DNA of 64,000 nt. Source: Chloroflexota bacterium. Lineage in GTDB: Bacteria; Chloroflexota; Anaerolineae; Aggregatilineales; Phototrophicaceae. A program made the translations under genes and the position numbers. Positions 18,703 through 28,080 of this stretch are shown piece by piece. Positions within the stretch are counted from its first letter, which is position 1. Every line of letters begins with the position of its first letter. The stretch lies in the NCBI GenBank assembly GCA_026707745.1, contig JAPOWG010000035.1:1-64000 (forward strand), in the 5' to 3' direction. The notes below the pieces were generated by a model. The model was given only the letters and a program-made list of their open reading frames with translations. It was not told the origin of the DNA and ran no database searches.

Positions 18703-20250
18703 TTATCCCAGGCTGGCGCCGCCAAAATTGGTGCGCCCGGCGAAGGGATGCAGCGCCACGCCGGATACATGGCTCGCCAGCACCATGAACTGCGCGAAGA
18801 AATAAGGCACGACAATGGGACCGCTATCCAGCAGGATCTGTTGGATTTCCTTGTAGGCGGCGGTACGCTCGGCTTGATCAAGCGACGCGCGCGCCAGTTC
18901 GATCAATTCGTCCACGCGCGCGTCGCTGTAATGCGACTCGTTCCAGGGCGCTTCGGAATGATAAGCCAGGTCGAGATAGAGTTGCGGAATCGGGCGCGCG
19001 CCCCAGCCGGTTATACCCAGATCGACTTCCATCCAGTCTTCGACCCAATAGCTGTTTTCGTCTTCCAACTGGATTTCCACGCGGATACCGGCTTCCTCCC
19101 ACTGAGCGGCGAAGGCAATCGCAAGATCGGGCCAAGTGCCGCTATTCGGTACGTGCAAAGTCATATCCAAACCGTCGGGATAGCCGGCTTCCGCCAGCAG
19201 GGCGGCCGCGGCGGCGGGATCACGCGGCGGCACTTCAGCTTCCGCCAAGAAATATTGGCCAAAGGCCGGCCCAATAGGCGAGTCTTTGCCGACAGCGCCA
19301 AAACCTAACTGCACGCGCTCCCAGATGGCATCGCGATCCGTGGCCAGTTTGAATGCCTGCCGCACGCGAACATCGTCGCCCGGCGCGCGGTCGGCGCGCA
19401 GCCGCGCCAAGTGGTGCCCGCTGGTCGGTATGTCGGTCGTATTGAAGTTGACATCAGCGCTGAAGCCCAGGAAGCTGGAATTGTCCAGGCGCATGATGCC
19501 GTCCGCCGTGCCGCCCTGTACCGCGGCGATTCCCGCTTGCTGGTCATCAAAGAAGATGAACTCAAGACGCTCGATCGCGGGCGCGCCACCCCAATAGTCG
19601 GCGTTGGCGCTCAAGATCGCGCGGTCGCCAGGGATCATTTCCTCCAGCGTGAAAGGTCCGGAGCCGTTAAAGACTTCGCCGATGTTCTCCGCACCCGATT
19701 TCAAGATGACAAATTTGTTGTCGGTGAGGTTGTAGAGGAAATCCGGATTCGATTCGCCGAGCGTTATGACAACGGTATTGCCTTCGCCGGCGTCGATCGA
19801 TGCGGCGGATGTCAACAGACTGGCGACTGTGCTTTCGGAATCCCGATGCCACTGGATGGTCCATAGCACATCATCGACGGTCACGGGGCTGCCGTCGTGC
19901 CAGGTCGCGTCCTCGCGGATGTGCAGCGTGTAAGTCAAGCCATCGTCGCTCAAGTCCCAGGATGACGCTAGTCGCGGCACCAGATTCGCGGCAGCGTCCG
20001 TTTCGATCAAGTAGTCGTAAAGCGCGTTCAAGATGGCGATTTCGCTATCGCCGGACGCGGACCTTGGGTCCAGGGTTGCCGGCGTCAGCCAAGCGATGCG
20101 CAGCGTGTTGTCTTGTGCGCCGGCCATATTTGCCAGCGGGGCGATTTTCAAAGCGATGGTCCCGACCGCGGTCGCGGCGCCAGCGGCAAAGACTTGTAGA
20201 AAGTCGCGACGGGAGAGGTCGCTTGCGGGGGCTTTGATTTGCTTCTTCAC
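18703..20250 (-). CDS. Peptide/nickel-type ABC substrate-binding protein (SBP family 5, Tat-exported)
   Basis: A 515-residue family 5 binding protein. Twin-arginine signal 'LSRRDFLQVFAAGAATAVG' near residue 12, so it is exported folded. Family motifs: 'LRIAWLTPATLDPRSASG', 'SSWDLSDDGLTYTLHIREDATWHDGSPVTVDDV' region, and 'AGYPDGLDMTLHVPN'. It starts at GTG with ribosome site AAGGA 6 nt before. It belongs to the permease/ATPase genes downstream. It is a close paralogue of 22635-24185. Ligand unknown; family 5 proteins bind peptides, nickel chelates or oligosaccharides. Confidence 0.93.
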   Translation of the reverse strand: MKKQIKAPASDLSRRDFLQVFAAGAATAVGTIALKIAPLANMAGAQDNTLRIAWLTPATLDPRSASGDSEIAILNALYDYLIETDAAANLVPRLASSWDLSDDGLTYTLHIREDATWHDGSPVTVDDVLWTIQWHRDSESTVASLLTSAASIDAGEGNTVVITLGESNPDFLYNLTDNKFVILKSGAENIGEVFNGSGPFTLEEMIPGDRAILSANADYWGGAPAIERLEFIFFDDQQAGIAAVQGGTADGIMRLDNSSFLGFSADVNFNTTDIPTSGHHLARLRADRAPGDDVRVRQAFKLATDRDAIWERVQLGFGAVGKDSPIGPAFGQYFLAEAEVPPRDPAAAAALLAEAGYPDGLDMTLHVPNSGTWPDLAIAFAAQWEEAGIRVEIQLEDENSYWVEDWMEVDLGITGWGARPIPQLYLDLAYHSEAPWNESHYSDARVDELIELARASLDQAERTAAYKEIQQILLDSGPIVVPYFFAQFMVLASHVSGVALHPFAGRTNFGGASLG

Positions 20251-20822
20251 GATTGTCCTTATCCTTTACGGTTCATTGGTCGTTGTTTCCCCAACTTTTC
20301 AGTGCGGGGAATCGCGCCCCAAGCCGCGGGACACAGCGGGAGAAGGACAACGGACTCGCGAATGGCGTGACTAGCGGGAGCTAGCTGACGATCCGAACAG
20401 GCGGCGCATGCGAACGCTGCCGATATTGACGGATTTTTTCACGACTTTGGCTCATCGACATCCCTCTCGACAAACCTGGCAACCGGCCGGCTGCCAAGCG
20501 GTTTGCATTATTGCATATATCGGCATAGATTTGCAATCTCGATCCTCGCTCGGCAGAGATGGATATTGAGGAATCAATCCTCTAGCTTGCGCTTCACAGG
20601 TCTTGCAGCAACCAAGAGCGCCCAAGTAGTTCCACGTCAGTCGTGAGCAATCAGAGATCAAACCGATCTGTAGGGACGAACTTGCGCGCTGCCCGAAACC
20701 TGTGCCTAAGTGTTCTCAGTGTTTCATTGCTATTCTGGAACTACTGAGGACATAGGTCCCGCAGACACTGACCTTGCGAGAGCGCGAGATTATTCTGATA
20801 AGATGACGCCGGGTAGCGAAAC
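20251..20822. other. Intergenic region
   Basis: About 570 bases with no credible gene or RNA that I can recognise. It should hold the promoter of the dipeptide transporter operon. Short open frames here lack ribosome sites and family resemblance. Confidence 0.5.
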
Positions 20823-22118
20823 CTAACCCTCTTCGTCCAGCGCCGCCTGCTGCTCGGCAATCATCTCCGGTGTGCAGTGCAAGCTATCCAGAATCGCGCC
20901 TACATCTTCTGTCCGTCTTTGCGAGGCGATGCCAGCCGTAAGCGCCTCCAGAATCTCCTCGGGCAAGTCCAGTTCCAACTCACCGCCACCAGCTTGGGCT
21001 TTCGCAATTGCCTTGAGTACCAGTTGGACCGTTTCTTCATCCATGCCCAGGGACTCCAGGAACACAACTAAAGCCCGACCCGACATGCCACCGTCCCGCA
21101 GCAGCAGATGAGCCCGCTCCATCAGCGCGGGGGTGAACTCGATGCCCTGCTCGGCTGCCGCATCCAGGTTGACACCTATGCTCAGCAGGTCGATCAGGCC
21201 GATTCCCGTGCTGGCGATATCCAACTCGCCATTCAAATGTCCGACCAGCATGGCGCCGAGCAAGCTGCCTTGAAGCGAGTTATGTCCTGCCCCCGCGCTC
21301 ACGGTCGCGCCTAGAATGATCGTGTTCGATGTCGAATGAAACACGGGCAAACCGTTCTCGGTAGCGATTTGCATGATCACTGGCAAGCCGCTCATGGTGA
21401 GAAGATCTGATGGCAAAAGAAAGGCTTCCACGCCTTTGTCCACCAAAGCTTGACTTGCAATTATCAAATCCGAAATGCTGGAGACGGCGGCAACTTCCAC
21501 GGTCAAGCCCTGCGCTTCGCCCGCCGCGACGATCTCTTCCGCGCCGATTCGTCCACTCGTTTCCGAAGAACTGTATATCGTCCCGAACACTTTGAGGTCT
21601 GGATCCTGCAACAGCAGCAGCGGCACGATGTCTTCATATAGCGTCACGGTTTCGATGCCAGTGACATGGGAGGGCTTGATGCAGGGCGCTTCCGCGATGC
21701 CCGCTTCGAAGGGATTGTATACCGACGTGAACAGCACAACGGGCGGGTCGTCCATATCCGCCGTTATATTCACGGCCGCTTGCGCGGTCGGTGTCGACAA
21801 CACGATCAGGGCGTCCGCGCCCCGATCCAAAGCATCTTCTACGATCGGGTTGACGGCGGCAAAGTCAAAGTTGGCGTCGTTCCAATAGACGTTGATTTTC
21901 TCGCCCTCGAGGTTCTCTCTCGCATGGAGCATGGCGTGCTCCGCTTCAGTGACGAGCCCGGAGGCGAATAATGTATCTACAACGGCATTCTCCATATAGG
22001 TAAAGGAAAAGAAAGAACCGAAGCGCAACATGGCGATGGTGGGCTTGTCCGCATCTTGCCCCGCGGCTACTCCCGCCATCAACAGCAAACTTAACAACAT
22101 CAGAAGTAATTTGAACAT
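20823..22118 (-). CDS. ABC transporter substrate-binding protein, TrpX-like (ABC_sub_bind family)
   Basis: A 431-residue exported protein with a Sec signal peptide ('LLLMLLSLLLMAGVAAGQD'). It resembles the ABC_sub_bind/TrpX family: 'FDFAAVNPIVEDALDRGADALIVLSTPTAQAAV' and 'DDPPVVLFTSVYNPFEAGI' are the characteristic segments, forming the first lobe of a periplasmic binding fold. About 100 residues after the usual end ('RAHLLLRDGGMSGRALVVFL...') are a Glu/Leu-rich extension I do not recognise. No permease or ATPase is next to it, so it is an orphan binding protein. ATG with GGAG-type ribosome site about 7 nt upstream. Confidence 0.85.
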   Translation of the reverse strand: MFKLLLMLLSLLLMAGVAAGQDADKPTIAMLRFGSFFSFTYMENAVVDTLFASGLVTEAEHAMLHARENLEGEKINVYWNDANFDFAAVNPIVEDALDRGADALIVLSTPTAQAAVNITADMDDPPVVLFTSVYNPFEAGIAEAPCIKPSHVTGIETVTLYEDIVPLLLLQDPDLKVFGTIYSSSETSGRIGAEEIVAAGEAQGLTVEVAAVSSISDLIIASQALVDKGVEAFLLPSDLLTMSGLPVIMQIATENGLPVFHSTSNTIILGATVSAGAGHNSLQGSLLGAMLVGHLNGELDIASTGIGLIDLLSIGVNLDAAAEQGIEFTPALMERAHLLLRDGGMSGRALVVFLESLGMDEETVQLVLKAIAKAQAGGGELELDLPEEILEALTAGIASQRRTEDVGAILDSLHCTPEMIAEQQAALDEEG

Positions 22119-22162
22119 GACGCCACTCCCATGACTCTATTTCTATTTTACCATACTATACT

Positions 22163-22192
22163 ATTATATCATGGACGCCAGCCAGTTTACAA
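22163..22192 (-). promoter_or_regulatory. Sigma70-like promoter of the TrpX-like gene
   Basis: On the minus strand TTGTAA (22192-22187), 18 bases, then TATAAT (22168-22163), about 45 bases before the ATG at 22118. Good match to the consensus in both boxes and spacing. Confidence 0.6.
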
Positions 22193-22486
22193 ATCTGAGG
22201 CTTAGGGGCGCGGGACCCCAGAGTCGGTTGAAATAGGCAAAACAAAGAGCCAATTGCGATAATTCCTGAGCCGAACTCGCATTAGACTTTGCGTATCACT
22301 GGACATGCGTCCAATTCATAAAAGCGCATTTGAATTTCTGCCGAAAAGGAGATACTGCCGGCTCTTTACTACAACTGCTAACTGAGTTACGCTCGACGCA
22401 GTTGCAAGTGATAGAATGGGAACTGTCTTGCCGACATCAATTCAAGTTGGCGTGAACGGGGCGCCGCTCAAGAAAGCAATCCCCAC

Positions 22487-22633
22487 ATGCCTGATCCGCC
22501 CGTAGTCGCAGCAGTCGGCGCTACGTCAATTGCGTCCGAGCGCCGCGGCTGCAACCTGCGCGACCTGATGACAGTAGCCGTGCTTGATTGCCCCGCCGAT
22601 GCCGGCATGGACGATATGTCAGTTCGTAATTGA
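22487..22633 (+). pseudogene. Truncated 5' copy of the thiolase-like gene
   Basis: A 48-codon frame that is a diverged copy of the first ~44 codons of the gene at 24700. It shares 'PVVAAVGAT', 'RGCNLRDLM', 'AVLD' and 'ADAGMDD', after which it ends at TGA, two bases before the stop of the convergent binding-protein gene. The match covers 22495-22620 against 24708-24836. It is a remnant left by duplication of this neighbourhood, consistent with the two paralogous family 5 binding proteins on either side. No function expected. Confidence 0.85.
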
Positions 22634-22634
22634 C

Positions 22635-24185
22635 TCAGTTGACAACGGCGCTATGGAAGTTAGTGCGGCCCGAGAAGGGATGCAGCTCCACGCCCGAAAC
22701 GTGGCTCGCCATCACCATGAACGAGGCGTAGAAATAGGGCACGATTATCGGTCCCTCATCGAGGAACAGCCGCTGAATCTCTTTGTAAGCGGCGGCGCGC
22801 GCTCCTTCATCAAGGGCGGAACGCGTGAAATCGATCAGGTCATCGAGTCGCTCGTCCTGCCAATGCGATTCGTTCCAGGTCGCGTCGGATCGATAGGCGA
22901 GGTCGAGGTAAATCTGCGGCACAACTCTGTCGCCCCACCAGGTGACGCCCAGATCTACGTCCAGCCATTTCTGCACCCAATAATTGTTCTCCTCCTCCAA
23001 CTGAATCTCCACGCGTATGCCCGCCTCCTCCCATTGAGCGGCCATCGCCTGCGCGAAATCCGGCATGCCGCCACTGTTAGGCACATGCAAGATCATATCC
23101 AGCCCATCGGGATAACCGGCTTCCGTCAACAATGCGGCGGCAGCGGCCGGATCGCGCGGGGGAGGCTGCGCGTCTTCCAGGAAATATTGCGCAAAAGACG
23201 GGCCGATGGGCGAGTCTTTGCCCAGCGCGCCAAAGCCCAGTTGCACCCGCTCCCAGACGGCACGTCGGTCGGTCGCCAGTTTGAAGGCTTTGCGCACGCG
23301 TATATCATCGCCGGGCGGACGATCGGCCCGGATCCGCGTCATGTGATGCGCGTTGGTGGGAATGTCCACCGTGTTAAAGCGGGCATCTCCCATGAAGTTG
23401 AGGAAGCTGAAATTATCGAGCCTCAGGATACCATCCGCCGTGCCGCCCTGGACGGCGGCAATCGCCGCTTGCTGGTCATCGAAAAATATGAACTCGAGCC
23501 AGTCAATCGCCGGCGCGCCGCGCCAGTAATTCTCATTGGCCCTCATGACCGCCCGGTCGCCCGGTATCAACTCATCCATGATAAAAGGGCCGGTGCCGTT
23601 GAATACTTCGCCGGTGTTTTGCGCGCCCGCTTTGAGTATCACCAGCTTGTACTCCGTCAGTCGATAGAGAAAGTCCGGGTCGGGCGCTGCGATATTGAAG
23701 ACCACCGTATGATCGCCAAGGGCTTCAACCGACTCTATCGCCGCCAGAACGTCGGCCATCGTGCCGCCCGCATCCAGCTGCCACTGCATCGTCCATACCA
23801 CATCGCTCGCGGTCATAGGACTGCCGTCATGAAAGACCGCGCGCTCCTCCAGTTGCAGGGTATACCGCTTGCCGTCCCCCGACCGTTCCCAGGATGACGC
23901 CAGGCAGGGCACCAGATTTGACGAGGCGTCAGTTTCAAACAGGTAGTCATAAAGTGCGTTTAGCACGGCGATTTCACTCATCCCGGATACGGAACGCGGG
24001 TCAAGCTGTGCCGGAGTCAACCAGGCAATGCTTAAACTGCCGCCATCGCTGGCGCCGGCGGGGTTCAACCTTGGCGCCCGGTCCAGCGTTACGGTACCCA
24101 CCGCGCCCGATATACCCGCCGCAAAAATCTGTAGAATTTCGCGTCGGGACAGGCCTGTGCTTTTCTCCTGCGAGAGCCTTTGCAT
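22635..24185 (-). CDS. Peptide-type ABC substrate-binding protein, second paralogue (Tat-exported)
   Basis: Family 5 binding protein, 516 residues from the ATG at 24185, chosen because GAGGTGA lies 5 nt before it; TTG and ATG codons up to 10 codons earlier lack such a site. Twin-arginine signal 'LSRREILQIFAAGISGAVG'. It aligns with 18703-20250 along its full length ('IAWLTPAQLDPRSVSGMSEIA', 'DGTADGILRLDN'-like, 'AEAGYPDGLDM'). It stands alone without its own permeases, so it probably docks on the DppBC transporter of the first paralogue and broadens its ligand range (inference). Confidence 0.92.
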   Translation of the reverse strand: MQRLSQEKSTGLSRREILQIFAAGISGAVGTVTLDRAPRLNPAGASDGGSLSIAWLTPAQLDPRSVSGMSEIAVLNALYDYLFETDASSNLVPCLASSWERSGDGKRYTLQLEERAVFHDGSPMTASDVVWTMQWQLDAGGTMADVLAAIESVEALGDHTVVFNIAAPDPDFLYRLTEYKLVILKAGAQNTGEVFNGTGPFIMDELIPGDRAVMRANENYWRGAPAIDWLEFIFFDDQQAAIAAVQGGTADGILRLDNFSFLNFMGDARFNTVDIPTNAHHMTRIRADRPPGDDIRVRKAFKLATDRRAVWERVQLGFGALGKDSPIGPSFAQYFLEDAQPPPRDPAAAAALLTEAGYPDGLDMILHVPNSGGMPDFAQAMAAQWEEAGIRVEIQLEEENNYWVQKWLDVDLGVTWWGDRVVPQIYLDLAYRSDATWNESHWQDERLDDLIDFTRSALDEGARAAAYKEIQRLFLDEGPIIVPYFYASFMVMASHVSGVELHPFSGRTNFHSAVVN

Positions 24186-24699
24186 AAGCTCACCTCTCTT
24201 CATCAATAGTTCCAAGTTGGTAGCGCAAAAAATGTGTCTGCTGTAAGGGCGGCGGACTCGCTCTGTCCACGCGCGGCGCTATTCCGCCCGTTTTTTCACT
24301 AAATGTTTTCGGGCGTTTCGGCGAAACGCCCCTGCAGTTCGCCTTTTTTCGGATTCTTGTCACTTGCTTGGAAAGACTTCTGTTCTTCTATCGCTTATAC
24401 TTAATGTTATCGCAAATGAAGAGAATACGTAAACAGGGCAAGATAATCGCGGCAAATGAAATGCCGCCGGCTACATTGCTTCGGTTTTGGCAGGCTAAAG
24501 GTTCAAATTCGGCGTTGTCGGTGGTTAATTGCCAATAATCTTAAATGCACCCACATGACCATGCAGTTTTGACTTCAAGGCGCTTATTGGCTATCCTCGA
24601 TAGTAGTCTTAGCCTCTGATTTGGAGCGGAATTGGCTCTAATACACATGCGACCGCGCGCAAACCAGACAATGTCCGAACGCGATCGAGCGAACCGTCG
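24186..24699. other. Intergenic region between divergent genes
   Basis: About 510 bases separating the minus-strand binding protein from the plus-strand catabolic operon. It contains the hairpin at 24311-24331 and an AT-rich segment around 24380-24440 where promoters may lie. A T-loop-like string near 24500 was examined and does not belong to a foldable tRNA. Confidence 0.5.
24311..24331. repeat. Intergenic hairpin, GGGCGTTT family
   Basis: GGGCGTTTCG and CGAAACGCCC pair almost without a loop. The arms match those of the longer repeats at 3569 and 37032, but the internal loop sequence is missing. Confidence 0.65.
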
Positions 24700-25899
24700 A
24701 TGTCTTTGGCGCCGGTAGTCGCAGCAGTTGGCGCTACGCCAGTCGCATCCGAACATCGCGGCTGCAACCTGCGCGACTTGATGGCGGAAGCCGTGCTTGA
24801 TTGCCTCGCCGATGCCGGCATGGACGATCTGTCCTCGGTCGAACATGGCTTGACCAGCTACGAGAGCGATCACTTCAACTTGGGGATGACTCTGGGCGCC
24901 ATCCTGCACGATACCATCGGCATGATCCCCAAACCCAATGTCCGTATCGAAGGCGGCGGCGCCACCGGCGCGCTGGCGTTGCGCACGGCCTGGGCTCATA
25001 TTCAGAGTGGCTTATGTGATTCCATCCTGGTTTACGGCTGCGAGAAAAACGGACGCGGCGTCTCGTCGCGGACGGCGAATCAACTCTTCGCGCTTTCGGC
25101 TGATGTTGATTGGGAGATGATGGTTGGCGGCAGCTATACCGGCTTTTACGCAGCCATGATCCGCGCCCACATGGAGGCCTTTGGCACAAGCGAAGAGCAG
25201 TTTGCGCATGTCGCCGTGCGCAATCGGCACAACGCGGGCTTCAATCCCATCGCGCAGAAGCCCATGGACATCTCGATCGACGATGTCATGAACTCGCGTC
25301 CGGTCGCCGAACCTTACAAACTATTCGACTGTAGTCTGCTGAGCGATGGCGCCGCTTGCATTTTGCTTTCTACAGAAGAATGGGCGCGGAGGCACTGCCC
25401 GGCATTTGACAGGCGCGCGCCGGTCTATTTTGTGGCCACAGGCTGCGGCAGCGATACCATGCGCTTGGGGGACCGCTATCCCGAGCTCACTAACTTCCGC
25501 GCTAAACGACGGGCGGCGGCGCAGGCTTATGCCATGGCGAATATCAGCGATCCAATGCGAGAAATCGATGTGGCCGAACTATATGACAGCTACAGCGGCG
25601 TCGAGATCCAGGCAGTGGAAGACCTGGGATTCGTCGAGCCCGGTCACGGCGGACCGAGCGTCGCCGGAGGCATCTTCGACCTTGATGGTGAATTGCCCGT
25701 AAACACGAGTGGCGGCTTGCTGGGTCGGGGCGCGCCAGTCGGCGCGACCGGCATCCTGCAGGCGATTGAAGTGGTACAGCAGCTTTGGGCTGCGGTTGAT
25801 CCTCAGCGACAGGTGGCGAAGGCTCGGCGCGGTTTGACCGATACCCATGCCGGCATCGCCAGCATCAGCGTCGTCAACATATTCGAGCGGCGGGATTGA
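24700..25899 (+). CDS. Thiolase-fold protein lacking thiolase catalytic residues (Ltp2/aldolase-like?)
   Basis: A 399-residue SCP-x/acetyl-CoA acetyltransferase-like protein. The position of the nucleophilic Cys is Gly87 in 'EGGGATGALAL'. The HDCF-type His region reads 'ELYDSYSG' (Tyr295, Tyr298), and the C-terminal GHP motif reads 'GRGAPVGATG' (His replaced by Ala345). So normal thiolase chemistry is unlikely. Loss of Cys and His, a Tyr-containing YD motif and a DUF35 partner gene downstream are the pattern known for steroid side-chain aldolases (Ltp2 with ChsH2 DUF35), which do retro-aldol cleavage. Here the neighbours are sugar enzymes, so the substrate may be different (inference). A truncated copy lies at 22487. 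Confidence 0.8.
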   Translation: MSLAPVVAAVGATPVASEHRGCNLRDLMAEAVLDCLADAGMDDLSSVEHGLTSYESDHFNLGMTLGAILHDTIGMIPKPNVRIEGGGATGALALRTAWAHIQSGLCDSILVYGCEKNGRGVSSRTANQLFALSADVDWEMMVGGSYTGFYAAMIRAHMEAFGTSEEQFAHVAVRNRHNAGFNPIAQKPMDISIDDVMNSRPVAEPYKLFDCSLLSDGAACILLSTEEWARRHCPAFDRRAPVYFVATGCGSDTMRLGDRYPELTNFRAKRRAAAQAYAMANISDPMREIDVAELYDSYSGVEIQAVEDLGFVEPGHGGPSVAGGIFDLDGELPVNTSGGLLGRGAPVGATGILQAIEVVQQLWAAVDPQRQVAKARRGLTDTHAGIASISVVNIFERRD

Positions 25900-25901
25900 G
25901 C

Positions 25902-26435
25902 ATGACGGAGAAAGTCCGTAGCAAAATCGATATTAGCCTGCCGCAGAGCGCCACTGCGGGCGACGTCTGGGCGCAGTTTCGGGGCGTTGAGCGCATCACC
26001 ATGGAGTTGACGCAAAGTTATAAATACAGCTTGGGCAAGGTTTCGCGCTTTTTTATGGAATTGGAGAACGGGCGTTTTTTGGCCACGCGCTGCGCTGGCT
26101 GTGGCAAGGTTTACGCGCCGCCCCGTCCGCTTTGTCCGAATTGTCTGGCAGTTGCGGACTGGGTAGAATTATCGGGCCAAGGTGTCGTGAAGACCCACTC
26201 GGTCTTGCACTTTTCGCCCGGCAGCAACGATGATGTTGAGGCGCTGGAGACGCCCTATGTGCTGGCTTATGTTCTGCTTGATGGCGCCGACACGCTCTTC
26301 CCGCATTTGCTGAAGGCGACGCCGGATCAAGTGCATTCGGGCTTGCGCGTAAGAGTGGCCTACAGTGAAAAGCCGGTGCATCATCCCATTCATCTGATGT
26401 ATTTTGTTCCGGTCGTGGAAAGGGAAAGGCAATGA
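25902..26435 (+). CDS. DUF35 OB-fold protein with zinc ribbon
   Basis: A 177-residue DUF35 protein: a rubredoxin-like zinc ribbon 'CAGCGKVYAPPRPLCPNC' (two CxxC pairs) followed by an OB-fold ('WVELSGQGVVKTHSV', 'PYVLAYVLLDGADTLFPHLL'). DUF35 proteins form complexes with thiolase-fold enzymes, either channelling substrate or completing the active site of Ltp2-type aldolases. It directly follows such a gene. I take the ATG at 25902; a TTG at 25896 overlaps the upstream stop. The N-terminal 40 residues before the ribbon are a usual helical hairpin. Its stop overlaps the DhaK start (ATGA). Confidence 0.88.
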   Translation: MTEKVRSKIDISLPQSATAGDVWAQFRGVERITMELTQSYKYSLGKVSRFFMELENGRFLATRCAGCGKVYAPPRPLCPNCLAVADWVELSGQGVVKTHSVLHFSPGSNDDVEALETPYVLAYVLLDGADTLFPHLLKATPDQVHSGLRVRVAYSEKPVHHPIHLMYFVPVVERERQ

Positions 26436-27442
26436 GCGCGCGGGTACATAAACTAATCAACCAGCCGGAAAATATCCTCAGCGATATGCTGGACGGCTTC
26501 TGCGCCGCTTACGGCGATATCGTGCGCTTGACGGACGAAGGCTTGGTACTGCGAGCGACGCCCAAAGCGCCAGGCAAGGTCGCTTTGGTGATTGGCTGCG
26601 GCAGCGGCCACGAGCCAGCGATGATCGGCTGGATCGGCCAGGGCTTGTTCGATGTCAATATCGCGGGCGAGATCTTCACCGCGCCAGGACCCGATCGCAT
26701 CCTGCAGGGCATCAAGGCCGCCGATCGCGGCGCTGGCGTGCTGGTTTGCGTTTCGCATCACGCGGGGGACTTGCTCAATGCCGAGCTGGCGCTGGAACTC
26801 TGCCAGATGGAAGGCCTGTCAAATGTCGATATGGTAGTGCTTTATGACGATATCTCCAGCGCGCCCAAAGGGCGGGAGCCGGAACGCCGCGGCACCGCCG
26901 GGCTCTTTTTTGTCTGGAAGATGCTGGGCGCCTTCTGCGAAGGAGAGGGCGATCTGGCTGCCGCGAAAGCGCTGGCGGAAAAAGTCCGTGACAACACGCG
27001 CAGCCTAGCGATGTCATTAAGTTCCTGCGCCAGCCCGATCACCGGTGAAGTCATGTTCGAGATGCCGGAAGACGAGATGGAAATCGGCATGGGATTGCAT
27101 GGCGAAATGGGTATGGGACGGCAAAAAGCGCTTGGCGCTCGGGAGACCATCGACCTGATGCTGCCGCCCATCCTGGAAGACCTGCCTTTTCAAGCGGGAG
27201 ACGAGGTACTCGTACTGCTCAACAACAGTGGCAGCATGACCCTGATGGAACTCTTCATCTTGTATAAGCGGGTCGCTGAAAAACTGGCGGAAGCCGGCAT
27301 ACGCGTGTACAAGTCCTGGATCGGTCCCTATGCCACGACACAGGAAATGGCGGGTTTCGCGCTCTCGCTATGCCGCGTCGACGATGAACTGAAAGCCTTG
27401 TGGGACGCGCCGGCGGACGGCGCCTATATGAAACAACGATGA
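26432..27442 (+). CDS. Dihydroxyacetone kinase subunit DhaK-like
   Basis: A 336-residue DhaK domain protein. DhaK binds small ketoses covalently through a histidine and DhaL transfers phosphate. Seen: 'VALVIGCGSGHEPA' (substrate loop), 'VSHHAGDLLNAELA' in place of the usual NYTGD segment, and 'GMGLHGEMGMG', which supplies the hemiaminal-forming His. The altered NYTGD region suggests a substrate other than dihydroxyacetone. Related DhaK-type kinases act on erythrulose and other four- or five-carbon ketoses. ATGA overlaps on both sides tie it to DUF35 and DhaL. Confidence 0.9.
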   Translation: MSARVHKLINQPENILSDMLDGFCAAYGDIVRLTDEGLVLRATPKAPGKVALVIGCGSGHEPAMIGWIGQGLFDVNIAGEIFTAPGPDRILQGIKAADRGAGVLVCVSHHAGDLLNAELALELCQMEGLSNVDMVVLYDDISSAPKGREPERRGTAGLFFVWKMLGAFCEGEGDLAAAKALAEKVRDNTRSLAMSLSSCASPITGEVMFEMPEDEMEIGMGLHGEMGMGRQKALGARETIDLMLPPILEDLPFQAGDEVLVLLNNSGSMTLMELFILYKRVAEKLAEAGIRVYKSWIGPYATTQEMAGFALSLCRVDDELKALWDAPADGAYMKQR

Positions 27443-28080
27443 GCGAAATCGGATCTGACAACTTGAAGGCGATGGTGCTGGCGATTGCCGGGCGCATTGC
27501 CGATAGTCGAGAGCAATTGAACCGTCTGGACGCCGCCCTGGGCGACGGCGATCATGGCGCCAGCATCAGCGCGGCATTCGAAAAGGCGGTCGCTGAAGTT
27601 GCCGGCTTGCCCGACCCGAAGCCGAGCGAGATCTGGTTGACGACGGCCCAGTCCTTGATGAACGGCATGGGCGGGGCATCGGGCGCCCTTTTTGGTACAC
27701 TCTTCTTGAAAGGTGTCGCGGCGATCCACGGCAAAGAGCGCCTGGGCAAAGCTGATCTGAACAAATTGTGGGCTGCAAGTTTGGCCGGCGTCAAAGCGCG
27801 CGGCAAGGCAGAGATCGGCGACAAAACGATGGTGGACGCCTTGGAGCCGGCAGTGCTGGCCTTTGCCGCTTATGATAATATCGCGGATGCCTGGGCTGCG
27901 GCTGCGGAAGCAGCCAGCAATGGCGCTGAATCAACCAGAGAATTGATCGCGCGGCAAGGTCGGGCCAAGTACCTGGGCGAACGCGGCATCGGCCATCAAG
28001 ATCCGGGCGCGACGACCATCGCGCTGATGTTTGAGGCGCTGGACAACTATTGGAGGGAAATGACGAATGGCAAAACATAG
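27439..28080 (+). CDS. Dihydroxyacetone kinase subunit DhaL-like
   Basis: A 213-residue DhaL protein from the ATG at 27439 (ATGA overlap with DhaK). Motifs: 'ALGDGDHGASIS' for Mg-nucleotide binding, 'GMGGASGALFGTLF', and 'GDKTMVDALEPAV', all canonical. Separate DhaK and DhaL genes occur in both ATP-dependent and PTS-dependent kinases. No DhaM or other PTS component is here, so direct use of ATP is more likely (inference). The end overlaps the next gene by 14 nt. Confidence 0.92.
   Translation: MSEIGSDNLKAMVLAIAGRIADSREQLNRLDAALGDGDHGASISAAFEKAVAEVAGLPDPKPSEIWLTTAQSLMNGMGGASGALFGTLFLKGVAAIHGKERLGKADLNKLWAASLAGVKARGKAEIGDKTMVDALEPAVLAFAAYDNIADAWAAAAEAASNGAESTRELIARQGRAKYLGERGIGHQDPGATTIALMFEALDNYWREMTNGKT

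Noticed and set aside
20452..20661. 69-codon Cys-rich frame in the 20.3-20.8 kb intergenic region
   Set aside because: No ribosome site, no family resemblance and unsupported by any neighbour.
24490..24520. tRNA-like T-loop string (ggttcaaattc)
   Set aside because: No acceptor, D or anticodon arms can be built around it on either side.
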